Below the pieces are notes generated by a model. That model saw nothing but the letters and a program-made list of their open reading frames with translations. It did no database searches and was not told the DNA's origin. DNA of 8,642 nucleotides, taken from assembly GCA_030040725.1 (NCBI GenBank), contig JASHTD010000571.1, positions 1 through 8,642 of the forward strand. The letters run 5' to 3'. The position numbers were made by a program, and so were the translations under genes. Positions 1-6,919 of this stretch are shown here, piece after piece. How positions within the stretch are numbered: position 1 is the first letter of the stretch; each line of letters begins with the position of its first letter. The stretch is from Candidatus Sulfotelmatobacter sp. (GTDB taxonomy: Bacteria > Acidobacteriota > Terriglobia > Terriglobales > Acidobacteriaceae).

Positions 1-1181
1 GTAATCGAGCGTCCGATCAATAGCGACGCGGTTGCCGCTGGGGACGGCACATTCAGTACGTGAAGCATTCTTCCCGACGACACAAAATGGAAGTCATCGA
101 CCAGGGTTCCATCGCGCTTGAGCGCCTGCGCGCGAACCCCGGAACCACCCGCCATGAGATCGCTTTCCCGCAGGTCGGGAAGCAAGCTTTGCAGGGCACG
201 AACAAAGGCAGGCTTTGAGAACGAGCGGTGAAATTCATCCAGCCCGCTGCGCCAGTGTTTTGCCGCCATGCGCCAAAAACCCGGGAATGCAAGTGAGGAA
301 GCCAGGTCGCGCAAACTGAAATCGCGGCGCCGGTAGCCTTCGCGTCGAAACGCCAGAACCGCGTTGGGTCCGGCATCTACAGTTCCATCGACTCGCCGGG
401 TAAAGTGCACACCGAGAAACGGAAACCGCGGATCGGGCACAGGATAGATGAGCCCGCGCACCAGCGACGAGCGCTCTGGAACAAGATCGTAGTATTCGCC
501 GCGAAAAGGAACAATCATGATCTCCCGCTCGCTCCCCGCCATGCGGCTGATTCGATCGCTGAATAATCCGGCGCAGTTCACTACGAAGTTGGTCAGAAAC
601 GAACCGCGATTCGTTTCTAACGAAACTTCACCGGTGTAAGGTTTAAGTCCAATAACCGCGGTCGAAGTGAGGATGCTGCCGCCCTGCGCGAGAATGATTT
701 CCGCATACTTCTCGCAGACCTTCAGGTAATCGGTAATGCCGGTACAAGGAACGAGCAGAGCTCGCAACCCGTTGGCGTGCGGCTCGACTTCGTGCAGTTC
801 TTCCGGGCTAAGGAGACGCAGTCCGGTCAGCCCATTGGCTTCGCCGCGGCGCTGCAATCGCGTTAGGCCAGGAAATTCGGCTTCATGGGTGGCCACGATC
901 ACTTTGCCGCAGACCTGATGGGGAATGCCGTGCTCCCGGCAGAATGCAAGCATGGCGCGCGCGCCTTCGACGCACAGGCTGGCTTTCAACGATCCAGGTT
1001 TGTAGTAGACGCCGGAGTGAACAACGCCGCTGTTGTGGCTGCTTTGATGCCGGCCCACGTGACTTTCTTTTTCCAGCACGAGCAGGCGAAGCTGCGGAAA
1101 CTGTTTGGTGACTTCGAGGGCAACGGCCAGGCCGACGATGCCAGCGCCGATGATGACCACGTCGTAGCGTAAATCGGCCAT
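1..1181 (-). CDS. lhgO: L-2-hydroxyglutarate oxidase (FAD-dependent), C-terminal end cut by window edge
   Basis: This gene encodes an FAD-dependent oxidase of the DAO/LhgO family that converts L-2-hydroxyglutarate to 2-oxoglutarate and, in E. coli, passes electrons to the membrane quinone pool. I translated it by eye: the frame stays open from the ATG at 1181 to the left edge, giving 393 residues. The N-terminus has a Rossmann dinucleotide-binding motif (VVIIGAGIVGLA, residues 8-19). It is followed by the family hallmark NSGVVHSGVYYKPGSLKA (50-67), PFRGEY (225-230), then YPVPDPRFPFLGVHFTRR ending near residue 263, GPNAVLAF, GVRAQA and a C-terminal NVPSPAAT. All of these align with my memory of E. 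coli LhgO (YgaF, about 420 aa). Only a short C-terminal tail should be missing. No upstream in-frame start is available and no strong Shine-Dalgarno is visible. The gene lies 39 bases after the giant surface-protein gene, so it may be co-transcribed with it. No glaH/csiD partner is in view. Confidence 0.93.
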   Translation of the reverse strand, partial: MADLRYDVVIIGAGIVGLAVALEVTKQFPQLRLLVLEKESHVGRHQSSHNSGVVHSGVYYKPGSLKASLCVEGARAMLAFCREHGIPHQVCGKVIVATHEAEFPGLTRLQRRGEANGLTGLRLLSPEELHEVEPHANGLRALLVPCTGITDYLKVCEKYAEIILAQGGSILTSTAVIGLKPYTGEVSLETNRGSFLTNFVVNCAGLFSDRISRMAGSEREIMIVPFRGEYYDLVPERSSLVRGLIYPVPDPRFPFLGVHFTRRVDGTVDAGPNAVLAFRREGYRRRDFSLRDLASSLAFPGFWRMAAKHWRSGLDEFHRSFSKPAFVRALQSLLPDLRESDLMAGGSGVRAQALKRDGTLVDDFHFVSSGRMLHVLNVPSPAATASLLIGRSI

Positions 1182-1220
1182 GACGGACGATCTTAACGCA
1201 AGGTTGATTTGCTGTCGCTC

Positions 1221-2855
1221 TTACGATCCGCTCACGATCAGCTTAACCGGGGAGCTCCGGTGCGAAACCGGTCCGGAGGTCCCGTTTACTGTGATCGGAT
1301 AGGTGCCCGGCTGCGTGCCTTGTTGCTGGTTTCCAGGCGTGCCGCCGCCGCCTCCGCCACCGTTGGTTCCTCCTGCGCCGCACGAATTCAGCAAAAGCGC
1401 CAGCGCAAACAGTGCGAGCAGCGAAGACGCGTGCAAAGACCTCCGGCATTTTTGTGAGCGTCTCCTGCTTCCAAAGATCGCAAGCGCCGGGAGAGCGAGC
1501 CAGAGAGCATAAAAGATTGCTCTACCGCGAAAACGAAAGAGATCTGCCGAACTTGCCGTGGTGTTGATTGTCATCACGATGGCAGCCGAAGAGTTACCAG
1601 GGGTCACGGAGCTAGGGCTAAAAGTGCAAGGCCCGGGCGCACCGGAACAGGAGAACGTCACGGCATCAGTAAACGAAGCCCCGACCGGAAACACATTGAA
1701 GTTGTAGCTGGCTGTTTCTCCGGGTGCGATGGTCTGGCTTGCGGGCGTGGGAGTGCTGAGCGTGAAATCCTGACCGACGCTGAGACTGATGGCCCAGGTA
1801 TGGCTAGGCGTCCCGGAAACATCCTGTGTGTCGATTTTGATCGGGTATGTTCCGGGAGCCGCGTTATTGGTGATGTTGAAAGATGCCTTCAGAGCTGTGG
1901 CAGCGTCGGCGTTAATCGTAACCGGATTGGCTGGGCTGAGCGTGCACTGCGTGCCGGCCAAAGACGATGCATCGCAAGTGGCATTGATCTGGCCGCTGTA
2001 CCCGTAGGTAGATGTCAGCGTGAGGTTGGCTGTCGCCGAGCCGGCTGGACTGGCAGAAAGAGTTTGCGTTCCTGAAATTGTGTAATCGCCAACATCGAAT
2101 GGCACTTCGTAGGTGTTTGTGATCGATCCGGATGTGCCTTGCACCGCGATCTGATAAGCGCCAGCAGAAGCGTTTGTCGCGTTGATCGTGAGTGTGGCCG
2201 TGGAGGGGAATGAACTCACCGTCGAGGGCACAATGCTGCAACTGCTATTTCCGAAAATCCCCGCGCAGCTCAACATCACCGTATCGCTGAAACCATCCTG
2301 AGAGGCGATGTCGATCAGACCGCTCGTTCCGGTGCCGCCCGCTTTCACGTTCGGAAAGGGACTGGGCTCGCTGAGAATGAAATCCGGGTTGAGAACGACA
2401 TTCAAGGTGAACGACTGCGTCGAGGGAGCCGGTCCCGCGCTGGTTGTGGCTTGCAACGTTACGGTATAGGGACCCGGAGGAGTTGTCGGAGGCACAGTTA
2501 CAGCTGCGGTCATATTTACTGGTGACGAGGCTGTGGGATTAACAGTCGCGCTTGGCGTGAAGGCACAGCTTCCTCCAGTGATAGGAGGAGTGAAACCACA
2601 GCTCAGGGTGACGCTTTGGGTGAATGTGCCTTGCACCGTAACCTGGAAACTCACAGCCGGCGAGGTTGTGCCCCGAGGCTCGGTAACGCTGGCCGGCGCC
2701 GGAGCGGTCAATTGCAGGTCGATCACATGAATGGTGACGGCAGCTGTATGGGTCGTGCCGTTCGGATCGGACCCGGCACCTTGTACGTTGAAGTAGTAAT
2801 CGGCTACGGCGTTCGTGCCTGCGGCAACTGAAAATGCGGCTCCCTGCGGAGTGGG
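1221..2855 (-). CDS. 3' part of frameshifted giant surface protein: Ig-like repeats, membrane hairpin, Gly-rich tail
   Basis: This is the downstream frame of the giant gene. About 544 residues are meaningful, from base 2855 to the TAA at 1221-1223; the frame stays open to 2912, but the residues before 2855 do not look real. It completes the Ig-like domain begun in the other frame and then carries about four more all-beta repeats of about 90-110 residues. The repeats share the pattern V(T/M)LSC...C.(F/L)SP...GTY.I.V.GTSG, each with two Cys 7-11 residues apart, which suggests a disulfide in an exported domain. Near the C-terminus come two hydrophobic segments (about 1470-1520 and 1383-1427) separated by an Arg/Lys-rich loop. 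A Cys at 1380-1382 follows in LLNSC, then a seven-Gly run (1341-1361), a Gln-rich linker, and a last beta-strand pair from GTYPITVNGTSG to the end. No start codon or ribosome site supports independent translation. Its role is probably surface display or adhesion. No catalytic motif is visible and the function is unknown. Confidence 0.72.
   Translation of the reverse strand, partial: PTPQGAAFSVAAGTNAVADYYFNVQGAGSDPNGTTHTAAVTIHVIDLQLTAPAPASVTEPRGTTSPAVSFQVTVQGTFTQSVTLSCGFTPPITGGSCAFTPSATVNPTASSPVNMTAAVTVPPTTPPGPYTVTLQATTSAGPAPSTQSFTLNVVLNPDFILSEPSPFPNVKAGGTGTSGLIDIASQDGFSDTVMLSCAGIFGNSSCSIVPSTVSSFPSTATLTINATNASAGAYQIAVQGTSGSITNTYEVPFDVGDYTISGTQTLSASPAGSATANLTLTSTYGYSGQINATCDASSLAGTQCTLSPANPVTINADAATALKASFNITNNAAPGTYPIKIDTQDVSGTPSHTWAISLSVGQDFTLSTPTPASQTIAPGETASYNFNVFPVGASFTDAVTFSCSGAPGPCTFSPSSVTPGNSSAAIVMTINTTASSADLFRFRGRAIFYALWLALPALAIFGSRRRSQKCRRSLHASSLLALFALALLLNSCGAGGTNGGGGGGGTPGNQQQGTQPGTYPITVNGTSGPVSHRSSPVKLIVSGS
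1308..1550 (-). other. Encoded membrane hairpin, lipobox-like Cys and Gly run inserted into the last Ig-like repeat
   Basis: This segment encodes RAIFYALWLALPALAIFG, a basic loop (SRRRSQKCRRS), then SLLALFALALLLNSC and a seven-Gly run. It sits between the first half of the last Ig-like repeat (DFTLSTPTP to MTINTTA, about 1563-1772) and its final strands (GTYPITVNGTSG onward, 1233-1307). In the preceding repeat the corresponding halves are joined directly. The LLNSC sequence resembles a lipobox (Leu at -3, Ser at -1), though Asn at -2 is not typical. The segment probably anchors the protein in a membrane. Whether the Cys is lipidated cannot be told from sequence. Confidence 0.6.
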
Positions 2856-5808
2856 AGGTAAGACTTGCGAAATTTGGAGTGCACGGAGCCGGAGGATTTG
2901 TCGTTCCAGCAATGCAACTCAAGGCGACGGAGTTGTTGTATCCGTTCAGAGAGGTGAGAGTGCCGTCGAGCGTGCCCGTATATCCCGTGAACACGGTGAG
3001 CGGCGTATTGGAAATCGAGATCTGGAAATCCGGCGTTGCCAGCAAATTAAACTGCCAGATTCCACGGCCATAGGTGGAAGCGCGCAACAGCTTTTGGCCG
3101 CCGGAGTTGAACAGCGCAAGGCCGGTCACAGCCACATCAGGCAGAAAGCCGAAAGCGCCGGTCTGGGTGGGGTAGGGCCCAACTTCGCTCCACACGGGCG
3201 GAAACGATGTCGAGCTTCCGAAGACTCCGACGTCAGTGCCAACGTAAACGATATGCGCCACGGGGTCGACCACTACCGCGTTTGTGGGAGAATCCGGCAG
3301 ATTGTTTGGCGCGCCTGCGGTGAAATCGATCCAACTGGCTCCGGCATTAGTCGTCTGCCAAACATGCCCAGGGCCGCCGGTGAAACCCATCACGGTGACG
3401 TATGCGGTATTGCCGGTTGCATCGGATGTATCGATTGCGACATCCGAAATGGGAAATTGATTCGGATTGATGCTCGCGGCGCCAGGTCCGTTCAGCGTAA
3501 CGTTCGTGAAAGTCGACGATCCTCCAGACACAGCAGAGGCGTCGGTCGTGACCCAGACATTTCCTCCGATCGGCATCGTCAAATTATTTGGACCAGGACC
3601 ATCGGTAGTCGCATAGATCACTTCCGAGCCAGCCGCATTGCTTTGCCCACCGGCAGCGAGCGAACGCACCGTATTCACTTCTGTGCCCGAGCAGGTTCCG
3701 GTGCCAAGCGTATCGAAATTCGGGCTAAACAGCGTGAAGGAACCGCCAGATCGCGGGCCGCTCCAGACGCGGCATGTTCCAACCAGGAGGGTTGAGTTCG
3801 ATTGTGGATCGAGAAGATAGGGAAAGTAGAACGCCCCATCGTCGCCGCCGAGGCTACTGCTGCTGATGACGACATTGAAGAGAGAATTGTTGCAATCGAC
3901 GCCGGAAGTGCACTCCTGAATCCCCAGAGTGCCCGATCCTGTATCCGGATTTGAGGCGAAGAAGTCGCCGGTGGTGGAATCGATCGCGTTGTACCCGCCG
4001 TCGCCGCCCAGCACGTTCCCCCAACTGGTATTGGTGGTCGCTGCGGCGCTCGCCGGAGAACCGTTATCCTGCGTGCCTCCAAGAATTACATTGGGATTGG
4101 CCGCAGATTGAGAAAAAGCCACAAATTGTGTCATCGGACCGAGATTCTGGTTGAGGTCGTCGAACTGATTCGTGCCCGAGCAGGAGCCGGTGGCGAGGCC
4201 AGTGAACCCGTTGAGTGCACGGTAAACACCGCCATCGTTGGCGAAATACATTAGGTCGGCGCCATAATCGACTCCGGAAGTTGGAATCATGTAAGAAAGC
4301 ACGTGCTGATCGGGATGCACATGGGCTGGCGCACCCAACGGATCGCACCCGTAAACGTGGGTGAGATTCATGAATGGAGTGCCGCCGCATGTAGGGTTCT
4401 GCACCGTTATGGAGCACTTATAAAGATTGATGGCGCCCGCATAAAGATCGGTGGCTGTGGTTCCGTTGGGAACGGCGAGCAACTCAAGGTTGTAAAACCC
4501 CTGCTCTACGCCGCATCCATCGAAGTCACCGCAGCTGGCAATTCCGGAGTCGCTGATTTGCGTCCACGCGCCGCCGCCGTTCAGGGATTGCCAGATTCCT
4601 TGATCGACCGGATTGCCATTCGAATCCGCGGAAACAAACCAGACATACATTTCGTTTCGGCCCGGCACAACGGAGATTTCGCCGCGATACATAGGACAAG
4701 TGACCGAGTAATTCTGCGGACACGCGGTCGTGCTCAATAATCCCGCAGCGCCGGGTTGATTCGAGAGTTTTGTCCAATTCACTCCATCCGGAGAAGAATA
4801 GAAGCCCTGGTAGCGCACGGCGGCGAAGAATAAGCCCGCGACTGCGTTATAAACCACCGAAGTTGCAGATGTAGCTTCCGCTGCACCGCCTGAGCTGAGA
4901 GCGTCATAGCTCCACGTCTGGCCGGCATCAATCGAGGTGTAGAGGCCGGGATATGTATTGCTGGTGACTGCGCCATCGACAAAACCTTCATTCGAGACCG
5001 CCATGGCTGCGACGATCGTGCTGCTGTTAACGCTGCTGAATGCCATGCGCGCGGCGCCCAGTCCGGCAAAGGAAAGCGAACCCGAATTTGCCGTGGAGAC
5101 CAACGTCCAGTTCTCACCGGCGTTGGTTGACACCAGCATGCCGAGTCCGAAATAGGAGTCGGCGGAGTTGTCGGCTTCGCCAGTGCCGGCCACGATCACC
5201 GTGTTTGCGGGATTCGTATTTCCCGGCTGAATCGCGATGGCTCCGATTGAGAGCGTCGCTTGATCGTCGGTCAGCGGTGTCCAGGTCACGCTGCTGGCCG
5301 GGGCCGCAGTGGCATTGCACACAGTGCTGGCGCACGATTTCCAGACGCCTCCTTGTGCGCCGCCGATGTACACCGTGTTCCCGCTTGGATCGGCCGGATC
5401 AATCACCACAGCCGTGGCGCGGCCGGAAACCTGGTTGTAATTTTGGAAACCGTCTCCAGTTGCGTCGGAAGCCAGAGGCACCGGTCCCAACGGAACCCAG
5501 CCCCCATTCGACTGGGGCGGTTGCACGTCCGGATGAGCGATTCGGGCGCGAAGGGCTCGGGCCGCTCTTGCTCGCATTTTTGCCTGATAAGCGCGGTGAC
5601 GTAATTCGGCAGCCGGCTTTCCCGGGATGACGCGGCCCCGGAGAAACCACTCGTCTCGCTCGGGTTCATGATCGCTTTCCGCTTCGGTAGCGGCAGCTTC
5701 GCGCGATCCGGTCTCTGGGTTTTGAGCGCAGATCGGCAAAGCAACAATAAGTACATTTGCTGCGAGCAGGGAAGCGCGAACCATCCGATAAAGCGCACGC
5801 CGGCTCAT
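2539..5808 (-). CDS. 5' part of frameshifted giant secreted protein: Asp-box (BNR/VPS10-like) beta-propeller
   Basis: This frame encodes the N-terminal two-thirds of a large exported protein. I chose the ATG at 5808: the longer TTG start at 5826 falls on the predicted transcription start, whereas the ATG puts the basic MSRRALYR directly before the hydrophobic core of a signal peptide ending near PICAQ (residue 29). Residues 51-90 are a charged segment (EWFLRGRVIPGKPAAELR and a following Arg/Ala-rich helix). From about 105 to 920 lies a large beta-propeller region with Asp-box-like S/T-x-D/N-x-G-x-x-W motifs: STNAGENW near 227, SIDAGQTW near 292, SPDGVNW near 339, SLNGGGAW near 408 and TNAGASW near 820. 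It also has ANDGGVYR (523), GGTQDNGS (577) and a closing STYGRGIW (911), typical of sortilin/BNR-type propellers. An Ig-like domain follows from about 926. After residue 984 (base 2857) the frame turns into about 105 residues of Arg/His/Ser-rich nonsense ending at 2539. The ligand and function are unknown. The sialidase catalytic set is not recognisable. Confidence 0.75.
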   Translation of the reverse strand: MSRRALYRMVRASLLAANVLIVALPICAQNPETGSREAAATEAESDHEPERDEWFLRGRVIPGKPAAELRHRAYQAKMRARAARALRARIAHPDVQPPQSNGGWVPLGPVPLASDATGDGFQNYNQVSGRATAVVIDPADPSGNTVYIGGAQGGVWKSCASTVCNATAAPASSVTWTPLTDDQATLSIGAIAIQPGNTNPANTVIVAGTGEADNSADSYFGLGMLVSTNAGENWTLVSTANSGSLSFAGLGAARMAFSSVNSSTIVAAMAVSNEGFVDGAVTSNTYPGLYTSIDAGQTWSYDALSSGGAAEATSATSVVYNAVAGLFFAAVRYQGFYSSPDGVNWTKLSNQPGAAGLLSTTACPQNYSVTCPMYRGEISVVPGRNEMYVWFVSADSNGNPVDQGIWQSLNGGGAWTQISDSGIASCGDFDGCGVEQGFYNLELLAVPNGTTATDLYAGAINLYKCSITVQNPTCGGTPFMNLTHVYGCDPLGAPAHVHPDQHVLSYMIPTSGVDYGADLMYFANDGGVYRALNGFTGLATGSCSGTNQFDDLNQNLGPMTQFVAFSQSAANPNVILGGTQDNGSPASAAATTNTSWGNVLGGDGGYNAIDSTTGDFFASNPDTGSGTLGIQECTSGVDCNNSLFNVVISSSSLGGDDGAFYFPYLLDPQSNSTLLVGTCRVWSGPRSGGSFTLFSPNFDTLGTGTCSGTEVNTVRSLAAGGQSNAAGSEVIYATTDGPGPNNLTMPIGGNVWVTTDASAVSGGSSTFTNVTLNGPGAASINPNQFPISDVAIDTSDATGNTAYVTVMGFTGGPGHVWQTTNAGASWIDFTAGAPNNLPDSPTNAVVVDPVAHIVYVGTDVGVFGSSTSFPPVWSEVGPYPTQTGAFGFLPDVAVTGLALFNSGGQKLLRASTYGRGIWQFNLLATPDFQISISNTPLTVFTGYTGTLDGTLTSLNGYNNSVALSCIAGTTNPPAPCTPNFASLTSHSAGSRIFSCRRHERRSRLLLQRTRCRVRSERHDPYSCRHHSCDRPAIDRSGAGQRYRASGHNLAGCEFPGYGARHIHPKRHPELWFHSSYHWRKLCLHAKRDC
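2850..2860 (-). other. Frameshift point inside the giant surface-protein gene
   Basis: On the minus strand the sequence around here reads AGT CTT ACC T CCC ACT CCG CAG. Reading through keeps the upstream frame, which becomes low-complexity nonsense. Skipping one base, for example the T at 2856, gives ASLTPTPQGAAFSVAAGT, which runs smoothly into the downstream Ig-like repeats. The position is inferred from where sensible protein ends in one frame and begins in the other, so it could be off by a few bases. There is no long homopolymer, no adjacent stop codon and no classical slippery motif. A mutation or a sequence error is therefore more likely than programmed recoding. Confidence 0.75.
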
Positions 5809-5832
5809 AGAAGCCGATACCAACAATCACGG

Positions 5833-5861
5833 AGTATGAAAGTCTCGAACTGCCTGGTCAA
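5833..5861 (-). promoter_or_regulatory. Predicted sigma70-type promoter for the giant surface-protein gene
   Basis: On the minus strand a TTGACC box (5856-5861, five of six matches to TTGACA) is followed by a 17-base spacer and CATACT (5833-5838, four of six matches to TATAAT). The expected transcription start is near 5826, giving a leader of only about 18 bases before the ATG at 5808. This placement argues against the TTG at 5826 as translation start. No clear Shine-Dalgarno lies in that short leader. Confidence 0.5.
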
Positions 5862-5988
5862 AACAAAAAGTGCAGAAATTCGGCGTTTCGACCGTTTTGG
5901 GAAATAGAAAGGGCATATCTGCAAAGCTACAAAAAATGATTCAGAAAGCGCGCATAACGAATCCCAGCTATCACCGCGCACGAAGCCG

Positions 5989-6017
5989 TTCAGAATGGAC
6001 GCTTATGCCTGTACAAT
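5989..6017 (+). promoter_or_regulatory. Possible sigma70-type promoter for modABC
   Basis: TTCAGA (5989-5994, four of six matches) is followed by a 17-base spacer and TACAAT (6012-6017, five of six matches). Transcription would start near 6024, about 37 bases before the modA ATG. The -35 box is weak and no experimental support exists. I looked for the E. coli type ModE palindrome around it and did not see one. Confidence 0.35.
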
Positions 6018-6060
6018 TTGAACGGATTTATTCAGATCGCGAAGTTGATTGGGGTTTTCT

Positions 6061-6852
6061 ATGCTGAAACGCTCTCTCTTTTTCATGTCGGTAATCTTGC
6101 TGGCTCTTACGCTCGTATCCTCCGTTTCGCCTCTTGAAGCGAATCCTCGGGAGATCAGCGTCGCGGCGGCAGCCGATTTGAGCGTGGTACTGCCGGAAAT
6201 TGCCCAGGCCTTTGAAAAAACCAGCGGTATTAGCGTAAAGCTTTCTTTTGCCGCCTCCGGAGCCTTGACGCAACAAATTGAGAACGGCGCGCCTTTCGAT
6301 GTTTTCTTTTCCGCCGATATGGGTTACCCCAGGCAGCTGATTTCTGAAGGAAAAGCGGATAGCGCAACTTTGCATCCCTACGCGGTGGGCCAGTTGGTGC
6401 TTTGGACCCAGGCAGATTCACCTCTCGATCTTGAGAATGGAATGCAAATTCTCCTCGATCCGTCGGTCAGGAAAATCGCAATCGCAAATCCACAACACGC
6501 GCCTTACGGCCGCGCTGCGGTTGCGGCGCTGAAACATTATGGCTTGTATGAAAAGATAGGCGACCGGCTGGTGCTGGGAGAAAACATTGCCCAGGCAGCG
6601 CAATTCGTGGAGTCTGGCAATGCGCAGGTGGGGTTGGTGGCGCTTGCTCATGCGCTCGCTCCAGCGATGAAGGGAAAAGGAAAATACTGGAAAGTCCCGG
6701 CGGAGGCGTATCCTCCATTGGATCAAGGTGCGGTCGTAATCGCGAACTCGGAGCATAGGCAGGACGCACTGGCATTCCTCAAATACATGAAGAGCGCTGA
6801 AGCGCGGGCGGTGCTGCAGCAGTACGGATTTACATCGCCGGATGAAAAATAA
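6061..6852 (+). CDS. modA: Molybdate ABC transporter, periplasmic substrate-binding protein
   Basis: ModA binds molybdate (and usually tungstate) in the periplasm and delivers it to the ModBC membrane complex. The 263-residue product, a normal length for the family, opens with a basic start (MLKR) and a hydrophobic signal-peptide core (residues 5-22), with likely cleavage after about Ala27. There is no lipobox. The mature part shows the family's oxyanion-binding landmarks: VAAAADL (34-40), FAASGALTQQIENGAPFDVF (63-82), SADMGYPRQL (84-93), IAIANPQHAPYGRAA (139-153), GENIAQAAQFV (173-183) and AYPPLDQGAVV (216-226). I chose the ATG at 6061 over a TTG at 6049 because a short G-rich stretch (6051-6054) lies six bases upstream and the resulting signal peptide is compact. 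It is the first gene of a modABC operon, with 67 bases between it and modB. Specificity for tungstate instead cannot be excluded. Confidence 0.95.
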   Translation: MLKRSLFFMSVILLALTLVSSVSPLEANPREISVAAAADLSVVLPEIAQAFEKTSGISVKLSFAASGALTQQIENGAPFDVFFSADMGYPRQLISEGKADSATLHPYAVGQLVLWTQADSPLDLENGMQILLDPSVRKIAIANPQHAPYGRAAVAALKHYGLYEKIGDRLVLGENIAQAAQFVESGNAQVGLVALAHALAPAMKGKGKYWKVPAEAYPPLDQGAVVIANSEHRQDALAFLKYMKSAEARAVLQQYGFTSPDEK

Positions 6853-6919
6853 GGAACAGCAATTAGGAAATGGAAGCCGCTGCGGAGCTTGATCGTGCTC
6901 ACAGGCTAGCTCAAGAATC

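Noticed and set aside
1338..1364. GCC/GGC-rich run resembling a microsatellite
   Set aside because: It encodes the poly-Gly linker in frame with mixed third positions, so it is coding composition and not a separate repeat element.
2850..2860. Programmed +1 frameshifting or phase variation as explanation for the split gene
   Set aside because: There is no stop codon at the shift, no prfB-like CTT-TGA context, no homopolymer and no short tandem repeat that would slip.
2815..3795. A 326-codon open frame on the plus strand
   Set aside because: It lies antisense to the propeller coding frame, is rich in Arg, Ser and Gly without any domain, and arises from the GC-biased codon use of the real gene.
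5040..5630. A 196-codon plus-strand open frame
   Set aside because: It is Arg/Cys/Pro-rich, has no motif and overlaps the well-supported N-terminal propeller on the other strand.
5827..6060. ModE-type operator or molybdenum-cofactor riboswitch upstream of modA
   Set aside because: No palindromic TATA-rich ModE site is visible, and the predicted leader of about 37 bases is too short for a Moco riboswitch.
6853..6919. Possible hairpin between modA and modB
   Set aside because: Only four- to five-base inverted matches (such as GAGC/GCTC) are present and no T-run follows, so neither a terminator nor an attenuator is supported.
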